A DNA stretch of 64,000 nucleotides, taken from assembly GCA_963786985.1 (NCBI GenBank), contig CAWBBL010000025.1:310001-374000 (forward strand). Direction: 5' to 3'. Positions 44,704-52,558 of this stretch are shown piece by piece (positions within the stretch are counted from its first letter, which is position 1; every line of letters starts with the position of its first letter). Under the pieces are notes generated by a model. The model saw only the letters and a list, made by a program, of their open reading frames with translations, was not told where the DNA came from and searched no databases. The position numbers were made by a program, and so were the translations under genes. This DNA is from Desertimonas sp963786985 (GTDB lineage: Bacteria; Actinomycetota; Acidimicrobiia; Acidimicrobiales; Ilumatobacteraceae).

Positions 44704-46145
44704 CGTTCAGCCTCTCGACTCCAGCCGGTGAGCCGCAGCCGGCGACTCTGATCACTCGCCCACCGACCGTGCGGATCCACCGAGTCGCGCACGGCCTGCC
44801 ACTCGGCGAGGCGGGGATACCCGCGGCGGATGGCCTCTGGCGTGGCGACCGCGTCCTTGGCGAGATAGTGCCGTCCACCGGCTGCCAGGACCACTTCGTC
44901 GAGTTCGGCGAGCAAGTGAGCCAGGCCGTCGACACCGGCTGGGATGTCGAGGGTGAGCGTCCACCCCGGCGCCGGGAAGCTCAGCGGAGCGGGGTTGGCG
45001 GCGCCGAAGCGCTTGAGCACGGACAGGAAACTCGGCGTGCCGCGCTCGGCGAAGCGGGTCACGACACGTCGCAACGCCTCCTCCTGGCCGAACGGGACGA
45101 GGAACTGGTACTGCACCAGACCGCCGTTGCCGTAGAGGCGGTTCCAGGATCCGATGGCGTCGAGGGGATGGAAGAACCGCGGGATCGACACGATCTCGCC
45201 GACTCGCCGGCGCGGTGCCTTGCGGTACCACACCTCGTTGAAGGCGGCGATCGTGGAGTGGTTGAGCAGCCCGCGACCCGGCACGATCGGCGGCACCGTG
45301 GCGACGTGGCCCGGCCGATAGGCCAGTGGGTGCACGGCTTGTGCCGGGGCGAGCTCCTCGACGCGGGCGTGGTCGCCGCGGGTCAACACGCTGCGCCCGA
45401 CCGCCCGACCCCGGGCGAGCAGGTCGATCCACGCGACCGAGTACCGGTACGCGTCGTCGCCAGTGGTCATCACGTCGAGCAACTCGTCGAGATCGCCGAC
45501 CCGCTCGGTATCCACGGTCATCTGGCCCGTCTCGATCGGCACCATCGCGATCGTCGCCCGAACGATGATGCCGGTGAGGCCCATTCCCCCAACGGTCGCC
45601 CAGAACAGTTCCGGTTGGCGGCCCGGCCCGATGTCGACGGTCGTGCCGTCGGCGAGCAGCAACGTGAGTGCCTGCACGTGCGCTCCGAAGGTGCCGTCGA
45701 CGTGATGGTTCTTGCCGTGGATGTCGCTGGCGATCGCCCCCCCGACGGTCACGAAACGGGTTCCCGGCGATACCGGAACGAACAGCCCTCGAGGGATGCT
45801 GACCCGCAGCACCCCGTCGAGGCTGACGCCCCCGGCGGCGGTCACCGCGCCCGCAACCGGATCGACCTCGATCGCCCCGGGAGCAAGCTCGTCGTCGAGG
45901 CGAATCGCCAACCCACCCCCGTTCTGCGCGCTGTCGCCGTAACTGCGACCCAACCCGCGGGCGATCGCGCCACGCTCGGGCAGGCTGCGGACCAGTTCGG
46001 CGAGGCCGGTGCGGTCGCTCGAGCGACGCCGCACGATCGTGGCCGCCGACGCCGGTGTGCGACCCCATCCGGTCAACAGCTGGCGCACGGCGACCAGTCT
46101 GATCGGTTGCGAGCGAGTGAGCGCCAGCGAACGAGCGGCCAGCAT
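44700..46145 (-). CDS. dprE1: Decaprenylphosphoryl-beta-D-ribose oxidase
   Basis: A 481-residue FAD enzyme that oxidises decaprenylphosphoryl ribose to the 2-keto form. Signature stretches are LLTGWGRT, GAIARGLGRSYGDSAQNGGGL, ASDIHGKNHH, ELFWATVGGMGLTGII and the C-terminal PAPGWTLTLD. Aligned by eye with the M. tuberculosis enzyme, the lysine equivalent to K418 is kept (K430) but the benzothiazinone-reactive Cys387 is a Thr (T398). The first 22 residues look like an extra N-terminal leader, so a later start is possible. DprE2 follows by ATGA. Confidence 0.92.
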   Translation of the reverse strand: MLAARSLALTRSQPIRLVAVRQLLTGWGRTPASAATIVRRRSSDRTGLAELVRSLPERGAIARGLGRSYGDSAQNGGGLAIRLDDELAPGAIEVDPVAGAVTAAGGVSLDGVLRVSIPRGLFVPVSPGTRFVTVGGAIASDIHGKNHHVDGTFGAHVQALTLLLADGTTVDIGPGRQPELFWATVGGMGLTGIIVRATIAMVPIETGQMTVDTERVGDLDELLDVMTTGDDAYRYSVAWIDLLARGRAVGRSVLTRGDHARVEELAPAQAVHPLAYRPGHVATVPPIVPGRGLLNHSTIAAFNEVWYRKAPRRRVGEIVSIPRFFHPLDAIGSWNRLYGNGGLVQYQFLVPFGQEEALRRVVTRFAERGTPSFLSVLKRFGAANPAPLSFPAPGWTLTLDIPAGVDGLAHLLAELDEVVLAAGGRHYLAKDAVATPEAIRRGYPRLAEWQAVRDSVDPHGRWASDQSRRLRLTGWSREAER

Positions 46146-46182
46146 CTGCGCAGGCAGTATGTGGCGTGGCCGGGGAACGCCT

Positions 46183-46914
46183 TCAATACGGCCACTCGGG
46201 AACGGGCCGGCCGAGACGGGCCAGCACTTTGCCGCCGCCGAGTGTCAACAGCACCTTGATCGCCACGTTGCGGGCAAACCAACCGAACTGCGCAAGCTGC
46301 ACCACCGAGTTGCGCGCCCGAGCACGGAACCCGGCACCGGCCAGGTCGGCCCGGTACGCGGCCAGCGAGCGAGACCTGCCGACGTACCGGAACCGTCGGC
46401 CGAAGACCAGCTCGCGCCCGATTGCCGCGGTGACGCCGATCGACGAAAAGGCGTCGTGGACGAGCAACGTCCCGCCGGTGGCGACCCGCCGTCCCCAATC
46501 GCGGAGGTCGGTGCGCGCCGGTCCATAGCGATGGGCGCCATCGATGTACAGCACGTCGATCTCGGCGTGCACGGCGTCGTGGGCTTCGGCCGAGGTCGAT
46601 CTGACGTGCCGGACCCGGTGGCGCACGCCGGCGTTGACCAGGTTGTCCTCGAAGGCACGGCGGTCGGCGGCCGCCTCAGCACCGTACCCGTCGAGCTCGC
46701 CCGGACCGCGATCGTTGCCGGCATGAGGGTCGATGGCGACGATCGCTGCACCCTCAGGTGCGTGAGCCGCGAGGACGATCGTCGACAGGCCGCGAAAGCT
46801 GCCGATCTCGACGATCTCGCCGTCTGGCGGACAGGCCGCGGCGACGGCGGCGAGCATCGAGGCCTGTCCCGCCGTCAGCCACCCCTCGACACCCGGCGGG
46901 CGAACATCGTTCAT
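46183..46914 (-). CDS. Class I SAM-dependent methyltransferase
   Basis: A 243-residue methyltransferase. The SAM-binding motif is EIVEIGSFRGLST (about 32-44), the acidic motif II is IVAIDPHAG and a YIDGAH strand follows. This type (Methyltransf_24-like) often methylates sugars or lipids. The ATG at 46914 overlaps the UbiA stop as ATGA, so the two are co-translated. It could methylate the glycan being assembled. A longer reading to 46950 would overlap the UbiA gene and is rejected. Confidence 0.8.
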   Translation of the reverse strand: MNDVRPPGVEGWLTAGQASMLAAVAAACPPDGEIVEIGSFRGLSTIVLAAHAPEGAAIVAIDPHAGNDRGPGELDGYGAEAAADRRAFEDNLVNAGVRHRVRHVRSTSAEAHDAVHAEIDVLYIDGAHRYGPARTDLRDWGRRVATGGTLLVHDAFSSIGVTAAIGRELVFGRRFRYVGRSRSLAAYRADLAGAGFRARARNSVVQLAQFGWFARNVAIKVLLTLGGGKVLARLGRPVPEWPY

Positions 46915-47873
46915 TTCAGGTACACACCGAGGGCGAACGTCACGACCCACAGAACCCCGAGCAGCTGCAGCACGCGGTCCCTGGCGAAGATCTCCTCCGG
47001 TGCGCCGCCTTGTCCTTGTTCGACGAGCAACAGGTAGCGGAGCATGGCGGTGAGCATCGGCACGATCGACAGCTCATAGAACGGCAGGTCAGTGCCGGCG
47101 AGCTCCTTGGTCTCCAAGGCCCACAGGCAGTAGCTGATGATCGCCGCCCCGCACGACATCGTCAAGACGCCGCGCAGGTACGTGGGCGTGTAGGTCTCCA
47201 GCGTCGGTCGCACATCGCCGGCGCCGGCCCCGACCTCACGCAGTTCGGCGTAACGCTTGCCGGCGACGATGAACAGCGATCCGAACACCGTGCACAGCAC
47301 GAACCACTTCGACATCGGCACGTCGACGGCGACGGCGCCCGCCGCCGCCCGGAGCACGAAGCCCGACGCAATGAGTACGAGGTCGACGACGGCGACGTGC
47401 TTGAGCCATGCGCTGTAGGCGAGGGTGGCCGCGATGTACGTGAGGATCACGGCGACGGTTTCCCAGCGACCCGTGGCCGCGGCAACCAGGCACGCCGCGA
47501 CGAGCAGCCCCGTGCCGACGACCTTGGCCGTACCGACACCGAGCTGACCGGCGGCGATCGGACGGAATCGCTTCGTCGGATGGCGCCGGTCGGCGTCGAC
47601 GTCGACGGCGTCGTTCCAGAGGTAGATGCCGCTGGAGGCCAGGCAGAAGGCGGCGAACGCCAGCAGCGCGGCGCCGAGTTCGGGCCAGTCGTCGAGGACC
47701 CCTGCGGCGCCGGGAGCGGCGAAGACGAGCAAGTTCTTCGTCCACTGCAACGGCCGGGCGGTTTGGACGACGGCCGCGGTCGTCGAAATCGGCGCTGCGG
47801 CGTCCTCGTCGCGACCGCCGTCGAACACATCGTCGACGATCACGACGTGTGGCCCCAACGTGACGACCGGCAC
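46911..47873 (-). CDS. ubiA: Decaprenyl-phosphate phosphoribosyltransferase (UbiA family)
   Basis: A 320-residue membrane prenyltransferase with about 8-9 helices. The first Asp-rich motif is NDAVDVDADRRHPTKRFRP (87-105), the exact arrangement of the mycobacterial DPPR synthase Rv3806c. It transfers phosphoribose from PRPP to decaprenyl phosphate, making the precursor that DprE1/DprE2 epimerise. It and the DprE genes sit on the same strand within 4 kb. The first 35 residues, before TARPLQWTKN, are an acidic extension. Confidence 0.9.
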   Translation of the reverse strand: MPVVTLGPHVVIVDDVFDGGRDEDAAAPISTTAAVVQTARPLQWTKNLLVFAAPGAAGVLDDWPELGAALLAFAAFCLASSGIYLWNDAVDVDADRRHPTKRFRPIAAGQLGVGTAKVVGTGLLVAACLVAAATGRWETVAVILTYIAATLAYSAWLKHVAVVDLVLIASGFVLRAAAGAVAVDVPMSKWFVLCTVFGSLFIVAGKRYAELREVGAGAGDVRPTLETYTPTYLRGVLTMSCGAAIISYCLWALETKELAGTDLPFYELSIVPMLTAMLRYLLLVEQGQGGAPEEIFARDRVLQLLGVLWVVTFALGVYLK

Positions 47874-47890
47874 GCCATGGCTGGTCAGGG

Positions 47891-47896
47891 TATAGT
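47891..47896 (+). promoter_or_regulatory. -10 element for the type VII locus
   Basis: TATAGT lies upstream of the ATG at 47932, with a GGAGG ribosome site at 47918-47922. Unlike most promoters in this window it gives a leadered mRNA. Confidence 0.4.
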
Positions 47897-47931
47897 GCGG
47901 TTCGTCCGCGTGACGTTGGAGGTCTGCTCAA

Positions 47932-48348
47932 ATGTCCGACGAGGGAGCTGTCTGGATCTCACCGATCCACTTCTTCGACATCGTCGCGGCGATGCGCCAG
48001 CGCGCTGCGCTTCGGGACGGCATGTCACAACTCACGGCGGTCGACGTCGCCCATGCCGGCGGCACGAGCTACGTCGAAGCGCTCGTCAACTCCGTCGACG
48101 AATCGCGGACGATGATCGCCGCCAGTCTGGAGGTCGCTGGTCGCGCCCTGGTGATCGCCGGCACCCGCGTCGTCGACGCCGACCTCGCCGAGGGCTACGC
48201 CACGAACTTCTGGGGGTTGCCCTCGCCGTACTCGAGCGTGCCCACCGACGAGGACGGCTACGACCAGTGGGTTGATGATCAGAACGAGTACTACGACGAC
48301 TTGAACGACTACATGTCCGAGACCGAAGACCTGCTCGAGGGTGGCTGA
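47932..48348 (+). CDS. Type VII secretion target-like helical protein (EspC/WXG-like)
   Basis: A 138-residue, mostly helical, acidic protein with no signal peptide. Its middle (about residues 15-88) has the alternating helical pattern and small-residue turn (HAGGTS) typical of EspC/DUF2580-like secreted partners. The tail is rich in Asp, Tyr and Asn (YYDDLNDYMSE). It starts with a strong GGAGG site and is followed two bases later by the WXG-type toxin gene, so it is probably the co-secreted partner. No clean YxxxD/E signal is seen. It could be a chaperone instead. Confidence 0.55.
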   Translation: MSDEGAVWISPIHFFDIVAAMRQRAALRDGMSQLTAVDVAHAGGTSYVEALVNSVDESRTMIAASLEVAGRALVIAGTRVVDADLAEGYATNFWGLPSPYSSVPTDEDGYDQWVDDQNEYYDDLNDYMSETEDLLEGG

Positions 48349-48350
48349 CT

Positions 48351-50219
48351 GTGGCCACCGTGACCTCGGCCAAGCTGGCCACGATCGCCTCCGAGCTGAA
48401 CACGTTGCACAGTGCGCTGGCCGAACGAGCGTCCGACTTCGGCGACGTCATCGACTCGACGCGTGCCGCTCTCGATCTGCTCGGCCAGAGCTGGCGCGGC
48501 CCGGTCCGCGACGACATGCAGGGCCAAGTGTCCAGCTACGTCGACTCGGTCGCCTCCGTGGTCGCGGCAACGGACTCGGCGGCGGCCACCGTCGAGGGCT
48601 GGGCGACTGCAGCAACCGACGCCAGCGACCGGCTGGCCGGCCTCGAGCAGGCGCAGTCGACCGCCGAGGCGATGATCGCCGCGAGCACTGAGGACGACGG
48701 CGCCGATGTGCTTCGATCCTCGTTGTCCAGGATCAACGGCTCGATCGCCGACGAGGTCACCGCCTGGGCGACGACCTGTGTCGCCAAGGGGGCCGAACTG
48801 GCCTCGGCGATCGCCACCCTCCAGCAGGCGTCGCTCGTCGAGATGGGCACAGCCGACCAGCGTTCGGCGTTGCTCGGCGACAGCTACTCACTCGGCCTCG
48901 CCGGGTGGGCGGCGCAGCACGACATGGACCTGTCGATCCTCGACCCGACCGGCGGACTGGGTCGAGCGGCGGACGAGCAGCTGGCCGACTTCGCCGACAG
49001 CGAGTACGCGGCGCTGATGTACGCCGTCATCGAGACGATGAACCAGGCCGACATCTCGAAGATGGATGGCAAGTCGTCCCGCGACGACTGGCTGTTCTCG
49101 GCCGACCCCGACATCGTCCGCTTCCGACTCGAGATCGCCGCCCGTCTGGCGGGGATCGAGCTGTCCGAGGAGCAGCTCGACGAGCTGACGGGACAGATCA
49201 TCAACGCCGCCGTGTTCGGCGCGGCGACCGACGACGATGGACGCGGCGCCATCGACGACCAGTTCGACGAGCACACCGGCATCGAAGCGGCACTCGACGA
49301 CGATCAACCGAGCGAGCGCGACTTCGAGTTCCCCGAGAACGCGACGGCGGCCGACGAGTACGTGCGAACCTGGTTGGAAGCGCAGTGGGAGGGCGACAAG
49401 GGCCTCCTCGACTACGCCAAGATGCTGATCATCCCGGACTTCGCCGTGATGAACCCGTGGTCGGACGAGTTTCACCCCGGGTGGGCGATCGTCGAGGTTC
49501 TCGGGATCATTCCCTGGACGAAGGTCACCAAGCTGGCCACGCTCGCCAAGCTCGGGCGCCATGGCGACGAGATGGCCGACGCGGTGCGCCTGTTCGACGA
49601 GGGGGCCGACATCCTCGGCGACGCCGGCCGCATCTCCGACGACGTCGCCGGCGCCAGTGACGATCTGCTTCGAGCAAGCGACGAGCTGGCCCAGTCGGGC
49701 GACGAGATCGCCGCCGCCGCTGGCGACGACCTGTCCCACCTGGCGAAGGCCGATCCTCGGGTCGTCGCCCAACTCGACGACGTGCGCACGCCGGTGATGG
49801 ACGAGCTGCAGACCCAGGTCGACCGGATCTGGGCGGAGACCCAAGCAGCCCTGCCCGACGCCTCGCCGCAACAGCTCGGCACCCGCGCCCACCGCGAGTT
49901 GGACGTGTGGATCCAGGCCCACGCCGATGAGCTGGTACCACCCGAGAGTGGCTACCGAATCCAGTCGGAGGTCTCCTTCGTCGACGGCGGGGAACTGGCG
50001 ACCCGCGGCACACGCGGCTCGATCCGCCCGGATGTGATCCTCGAACGACGTGTCGTGGACGAGGACGGGGTGACCAGCTGGGAGGTCGTCGAGGTCGCCG
50101 ACCTGAAGACGGGCAACGCCGGAATTTCCGCGTCGTGGCAGCGCAAGGTGGATGACTGGCTGGCACCCAACAACACGACAGAGATTCGTCCGCAGTCGCC
50201 AGTCCCGGTTCCCGAGTGA
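48351..50219 (+). CDS. WXG-domain polymorphic toxin with C-terminal PD-(D/E)XK-like nuclease domain
   Basis: A 622-residue protein with three parts. Residues 1-115 are a helical WXG-type secretion domain with the turn W48-R49-G50. Residues about 200-475 are a mixed acidic middle region with a helical pretoxin-like segment (EFHPGWAIVEVLGIIPWTKVTK, from residue 373). Residues about 480-622 form a nuclease-like domain with a HREL helix (514-517), RPDVIL (P560, D561) and EVADLKTG (D584, K586), which match the PD-(D/E)XK core. Such proteins are exported by type VII systems and kill neighbours by cleaving DNA or RNA. Two downstream genes are candidate immunity genes. Confidence 0.75.
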   Translation: MATVTSAKLATIASELNTLHSALAERASDFGDVIDSTRAALDLLGQSWRGPVRDDMQGQVSSYVDSVASVVAATDSAAATVEGWATAATDASDRLAGLEQAQSTAEAMIAASTEDDGADVLRSSLSRINGSIADEVTAWATTCVAKGAELASAIATLQQASLVEMGTADQRSALLGDSYSLGLAGWAAQHDMDLSILDPTGGLGRAADEQLADFADSEYAALMYAVIETMNQADISKMDGKSSRDDWLFSADPDIVRFRLEIAARLAGIELSEEQLDELTGQIINAAVFGAATDDDGRGAIDDQFDEHTGIEAALDDDQPSERDFEFPENATAADEYVRTWLEAQWEGDKGLLDYAKMLIIPDFAVMNPWSDEFHPGWAIVEVLGIIPWTKVTKLATLAKLGRHGDEMADAVRLFDEGADILGDAGRISDDVAGASDDLLRASDELAQSGDEIAAAAGDDLSHLAKADPRVVAQLDDVRTPVMDELQTQVDRIWAETQAALPDASPQQLGTRAHRELDVWIQAHADELVPPESGYRIQSEVSFVDGGELATRGTRGSIRPDVILERRVVDEDGVTSWEVVEVADLKTGNAGISASWQRKVDDWLAPNNTTEIRPQSPVPVPE

Positions 50220-50239
50220 CCGGGTGGTGAGTCGCCAGT

Positions 50240-50245
50240 TAGGTT
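50240..50245 (+). promoter_or_regulatory. Leaderless -10 element for the candidate immunity pair
   Basis: TAGGTT ends 6 bases before the GTG at 50252, giving the downstream genes a promoter separate from the toxin. Confidence 0.5.
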
Positions 50246-50251
50246 GACGCC

Positions 50252-50926
50252 GTGGCTCGGTCTGCCGAAGGAACGCGCTGGGAGGAGATCCTGCGGGCCA
50301 TCCGACCCGACCTGCCGGGTGAGTGGTCGACGCGTGGTGGCGGCATGAAGGCGATACTGGTGCGCGAGCCGATCGGCTGGGCGATCCCGTGGATCGGCTG
50401 TTCCAAGGCCTCGTCGGCGCGCACCCACGCGGGGGTCGCCCCGGCGCTCTGGGACCGGTTGGACTGGCTGATGGGCATCTATGGCTTGGACATGGCCGAT
50501 GTGCCGCGCGGTCCGCGTTCCATCGAGCTCGGTGAGGACGGCGACGTGGACGTGGCGAGGGGCTTCGTCAGTCACGCTCTCGAGCGGTTCGAGGAGCTGA
50601 CGGCGCAACGCTATGCCGAGCTTGCCGAGCGCACCCTGCTGCGGGTCAACGAGCCCGTGTTACCGAAGAGCTTCGTCCTGATGGCTCCCGGGTGGCGCAT
50701 CGTCAACGACAGTGGCGATCCTGTCGAGGCCGCCGAAGCATGCATCGACTGGGCGCAACGGCGCTGGCCGCAGAGTGCCGACCTCGTGGCCCAGAAGCGC
50801 CGCTTCTACGAGGCGCTGATCAGTGCCTACCAGGACGGTGGTCGCGACCAGGCGTTGGCGTTCCTCACCGACAACCGCGATCGACAGCTCGCCGAGCAGG
50901 GCTACGACACGCCGAGTTTCGACTGA
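50252..50926 (+). CDS. Protein of unknown function, candidate immunity protein
   Basis: A 224-residue cytoplasmic-type protein with no signal peptide and no recognised domain. It begins MARSAEGTRWEEILRAIRP, has a mixed beta segment (MKAILVREPIGWAIPWIG, from residue 32) and a helical C-terminal half. The start is GTG with a TANNNT element 6 bases upstream. It sits directly after the WXG toxin and overlaps the next gene (TGATG). Gene order and its separate promoter are what suggest immunity. Related DUF4304-like folds are a weak alternative. Confidence 0.5.
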   Translation: MARSAEGTRWEEILRAIRPDLPGEWSTRGGGMKAILVREPIGWAIPWIGCSKASSARTHAGVAPALWDRLDWLMGIYGLDMADVPRGPRSIELGEDGDVDVARGFVSHALERFEELTAQRYAELAERTLLRVNEPVLPKSFVLMAPGWRIVNDSGDPVEAAEACIDWAQRRWPQSADLVAQKRRFYEALISAYQDGGRDQALAFLTDNRDRQLAEQGYDTPSFD

Positions 50927-51783
50927 TGGGTGGACAATCGGCCGACGCTTCCAGCATCCGCTCCACACTGAGCGATCTGCTGCCGGTGCTGATGCCGGGT
51001 GCCAGCTTCGATGGGGCCAGCGACGAGGTGCTCGTCCCGCTCGACGACGGTCGGGCTCGAGTCAACGTCGACTCGCTCGTCACCCGGTCCGCCGACGTGC
51101 CTGCGACACGCTGGCCGAGGCTCATCGACGACTGGTGCACCGAGGTGCTCGAACACCTCCAGCGGCCGCAGCCATCGCTCGACGCCGATCTGTTGCGGCT
51201 CCGCCTCGTTCCGACGAGCCCGGTCGACGCGGACGTCGTGATCGTCAAGCCGTATGGCGTCTACTTCCAGCTCGAAGTGATGGCCGACCTCTCCGACCGG
51301 CGCCTGTGGATCGGACCTGCCCGGGCGGCCGAGCTCGGGCTGACGGCGGCCGACGCCTTCTCGACGGCCTTGCGCAACACGATTCAGCAGGTACTCACGC
51401 AACTCGACGTCCGGCGCCATGACGTCGGCAACGGCCTGACCATCTCGCTCGCCGCAGCCGACGGCACGCCGTGGGTGTCAACCGGGTTGACCTCCGTCGC
51501 CAACCTGTTTCGCGCCCCAGAACTGCGGTATGGCGCCCTCGTTGCGGTGCCGCGACTGAGTGCCGTGTTGTTCTCGCCCATCGGGAGCGATCGGGTGACC
51601 GCCGACATCCTGCTGCTCGGGCGCCTCGTTGCCGACATGCACCGCGACAGCGACGATCCGTGCTCGCCCGACCTGTTCTGGATGCACGACGGTGCGCTCT
51701 ACCGCATCGAGCTCGGCGACGGCACCAGCGTCACCCTGCCCGTCGAGCTCCAACCAGTCGTCGCCTCCCTACCCCCGACCTGA
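50926..51783 (+). CDS. YtpQ/DUF1444-like or secretion-chaperone-like protein, candidate toxin partner
   Basis: A 285-residue soluble protein without signal peptide. The segment LWIGPARAAELGLTAADAFSTALRN (from residue 122), then GLTSVANLFRAPELRYGALVAVPRLSAVLFSPIG, resembles the YtpQ (DUF1444) family and the TY-chaperone folds linked to secretion systems. It shares a base with the previous stop (TGATG), so the pair is translated together. It may be a chaperone or second immunity protein for the upstream toxin. The fold assignment is by eye and uncertain. Confidence 0.5.
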   Translation: MGGQSADASSIRSTLSDLLPVLMPGASFDGASDEVLVPLDDGRARVNVDSLVTRSADVPATRWPRLIDDWCTEVLEHLQRPQPSLDADLLRLRLVPTSPVDADVVIVKPYGVYFQLEVMADLSDRRLWIGPARAAELGLTAADAFSTALRNTIQQVLTQLDVRRHDVGNGLTISLAAADGTPWVSTGLTSVANLFRAPELRYGALVAVPRLSAVLFSPIGSDRVTADILLLGRLVADMHRDSDDPCSPDLFWMHDGALYRIELGDGTSVTLPVELQPVVASLPPT

Positions 51784-51796
51784 CGACCGCTCTCAG

Positions 51797-51879
51797 TTCC
51801 CGTTCTGGGCGGCCTCCGGTCCGTTTCCCGATCCGGGCGGCCTGCGGTCCGGAATCCCGGTGTTTGGCCGCCCAGATCG
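51797..51879 (+). repeat. Composite palindromic repeat R3
   Basis: Third copy of the R1 design: CGTTCTGGGCGGCCTCCGG, then GGGCGGCCTGCGGTCCGG, a short spacer and TGGCCGCCCAGATCG. It fills the gap between the convergent toxin locus and HAD gene and could act as a terminator. Confidence 0.75.
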
Positions 51880-51891
51880 CGTGCGGCGGCG

Positions 51892-52503
51892 TCAGCGACC
51901 GACCCACACGCCGTGGTCGGCGTCAGCGAGCATCGCTTCGTCACCCGCCGAGTCGCCGTACGCCCACAGCGTGACGTTGCGACGCCCGCCGAATCGTTCT
52001 CCGAGCCAACGGTGCAGGTGGACGACCTTGGCGGTGCCGCGGCAGTTCCCGCCATCGAGCTCGCCGGTACACGACCCGTCGGCGGCGACACCCAGCCGCG
52101 TGCCGATCACGCCCACGTCCCCGAGCTGGGCGGCAAGGGGAACGAGGTACGCCTCGTACGAGGCCGACACCAGAACGACGTGGTGGCCGTCCTCCAGATG
52201 GCGACGCAGCGTTGCCACACGGTCATCGCGGAGCCACGACGCGGCGATGTGGACCGCGAACCGCCGACCGACCTCGTCGACCTCGTCGGCCCGCCGACCC
52301 GCGAACACGACTCGCGTGGCGAGCTCCTTGAGGCGATCTCGATCGCGGCCGACCGCTGCCGGCAGGAGCTGATGGCTCCGCCGGGCGAGACCGGTGACGA
52401 GTCCGGTGGTGCCGGCGACCCGGCGCAGGAACGGCACGACGCAGTCGCGGGTCGTCAGCGTGCCGTCGACATCGAAGGCGGCAACGAGCGGAACGTCCGG
52501 CAC
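51892..52503 (-). CDS. HAD superfamily IB phosphatase
   Basis: A 203-residue phosphatase of the SerB-like IB group. Motif I is DVDGTLTT (D11, D13), motif II is LVSASYEAY, the conserved lysine lies in GTAKVVHL and motif IV is YGDSAGDEAML. It hydrolyses a phosphomonoester; lipid phosphatases for membrane lipid synthesis and phosphoserine phosphatase are both in the family. GTG at 52503 is chosen because it gives a short N-terminus directly before motif I; longer readings would overlap the divergent methyltransferase. Confidence 0.8.
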   Translation of the reverse strand: MPDVPLVAAFDVDGTLTTRDCVVPFLRRVAGTTGLVTGLARRSHQLLPAAVGRDRDRLKELATRVVFAGRRADEVDEVGRRFAVHIAASWLRDDRVATLRRHLEDGHHVVLVSASYEAYLVPLAAQLGDVGVIGTRLGVAADGSCTGELDGGNCRGTAKVVHLHRWLGERFGGRRNVTLWAYGDSAGDEAMLADADHGVWVGR

Positions 52504-52558
52504 GCCACATCCTGCCAGGAACCCGCTACCGGTCGGCGATCTGCCATGATCCGAGACT

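Noticed and set aside
46105..46140. Third copy of the start cassette near dprE1
   Set aside because: The GAGCGAGTGAGC-type stretch is similar in composition, but the match is short and not in the same frame or at the ATG.
47888..47893. Leaderless promoter for ubiA
   Set aside because: A TACCCT-like sequence lies 14 bases before the GTG, outside the 6-9 base spacing seen elsewhere, so I do not claim it.
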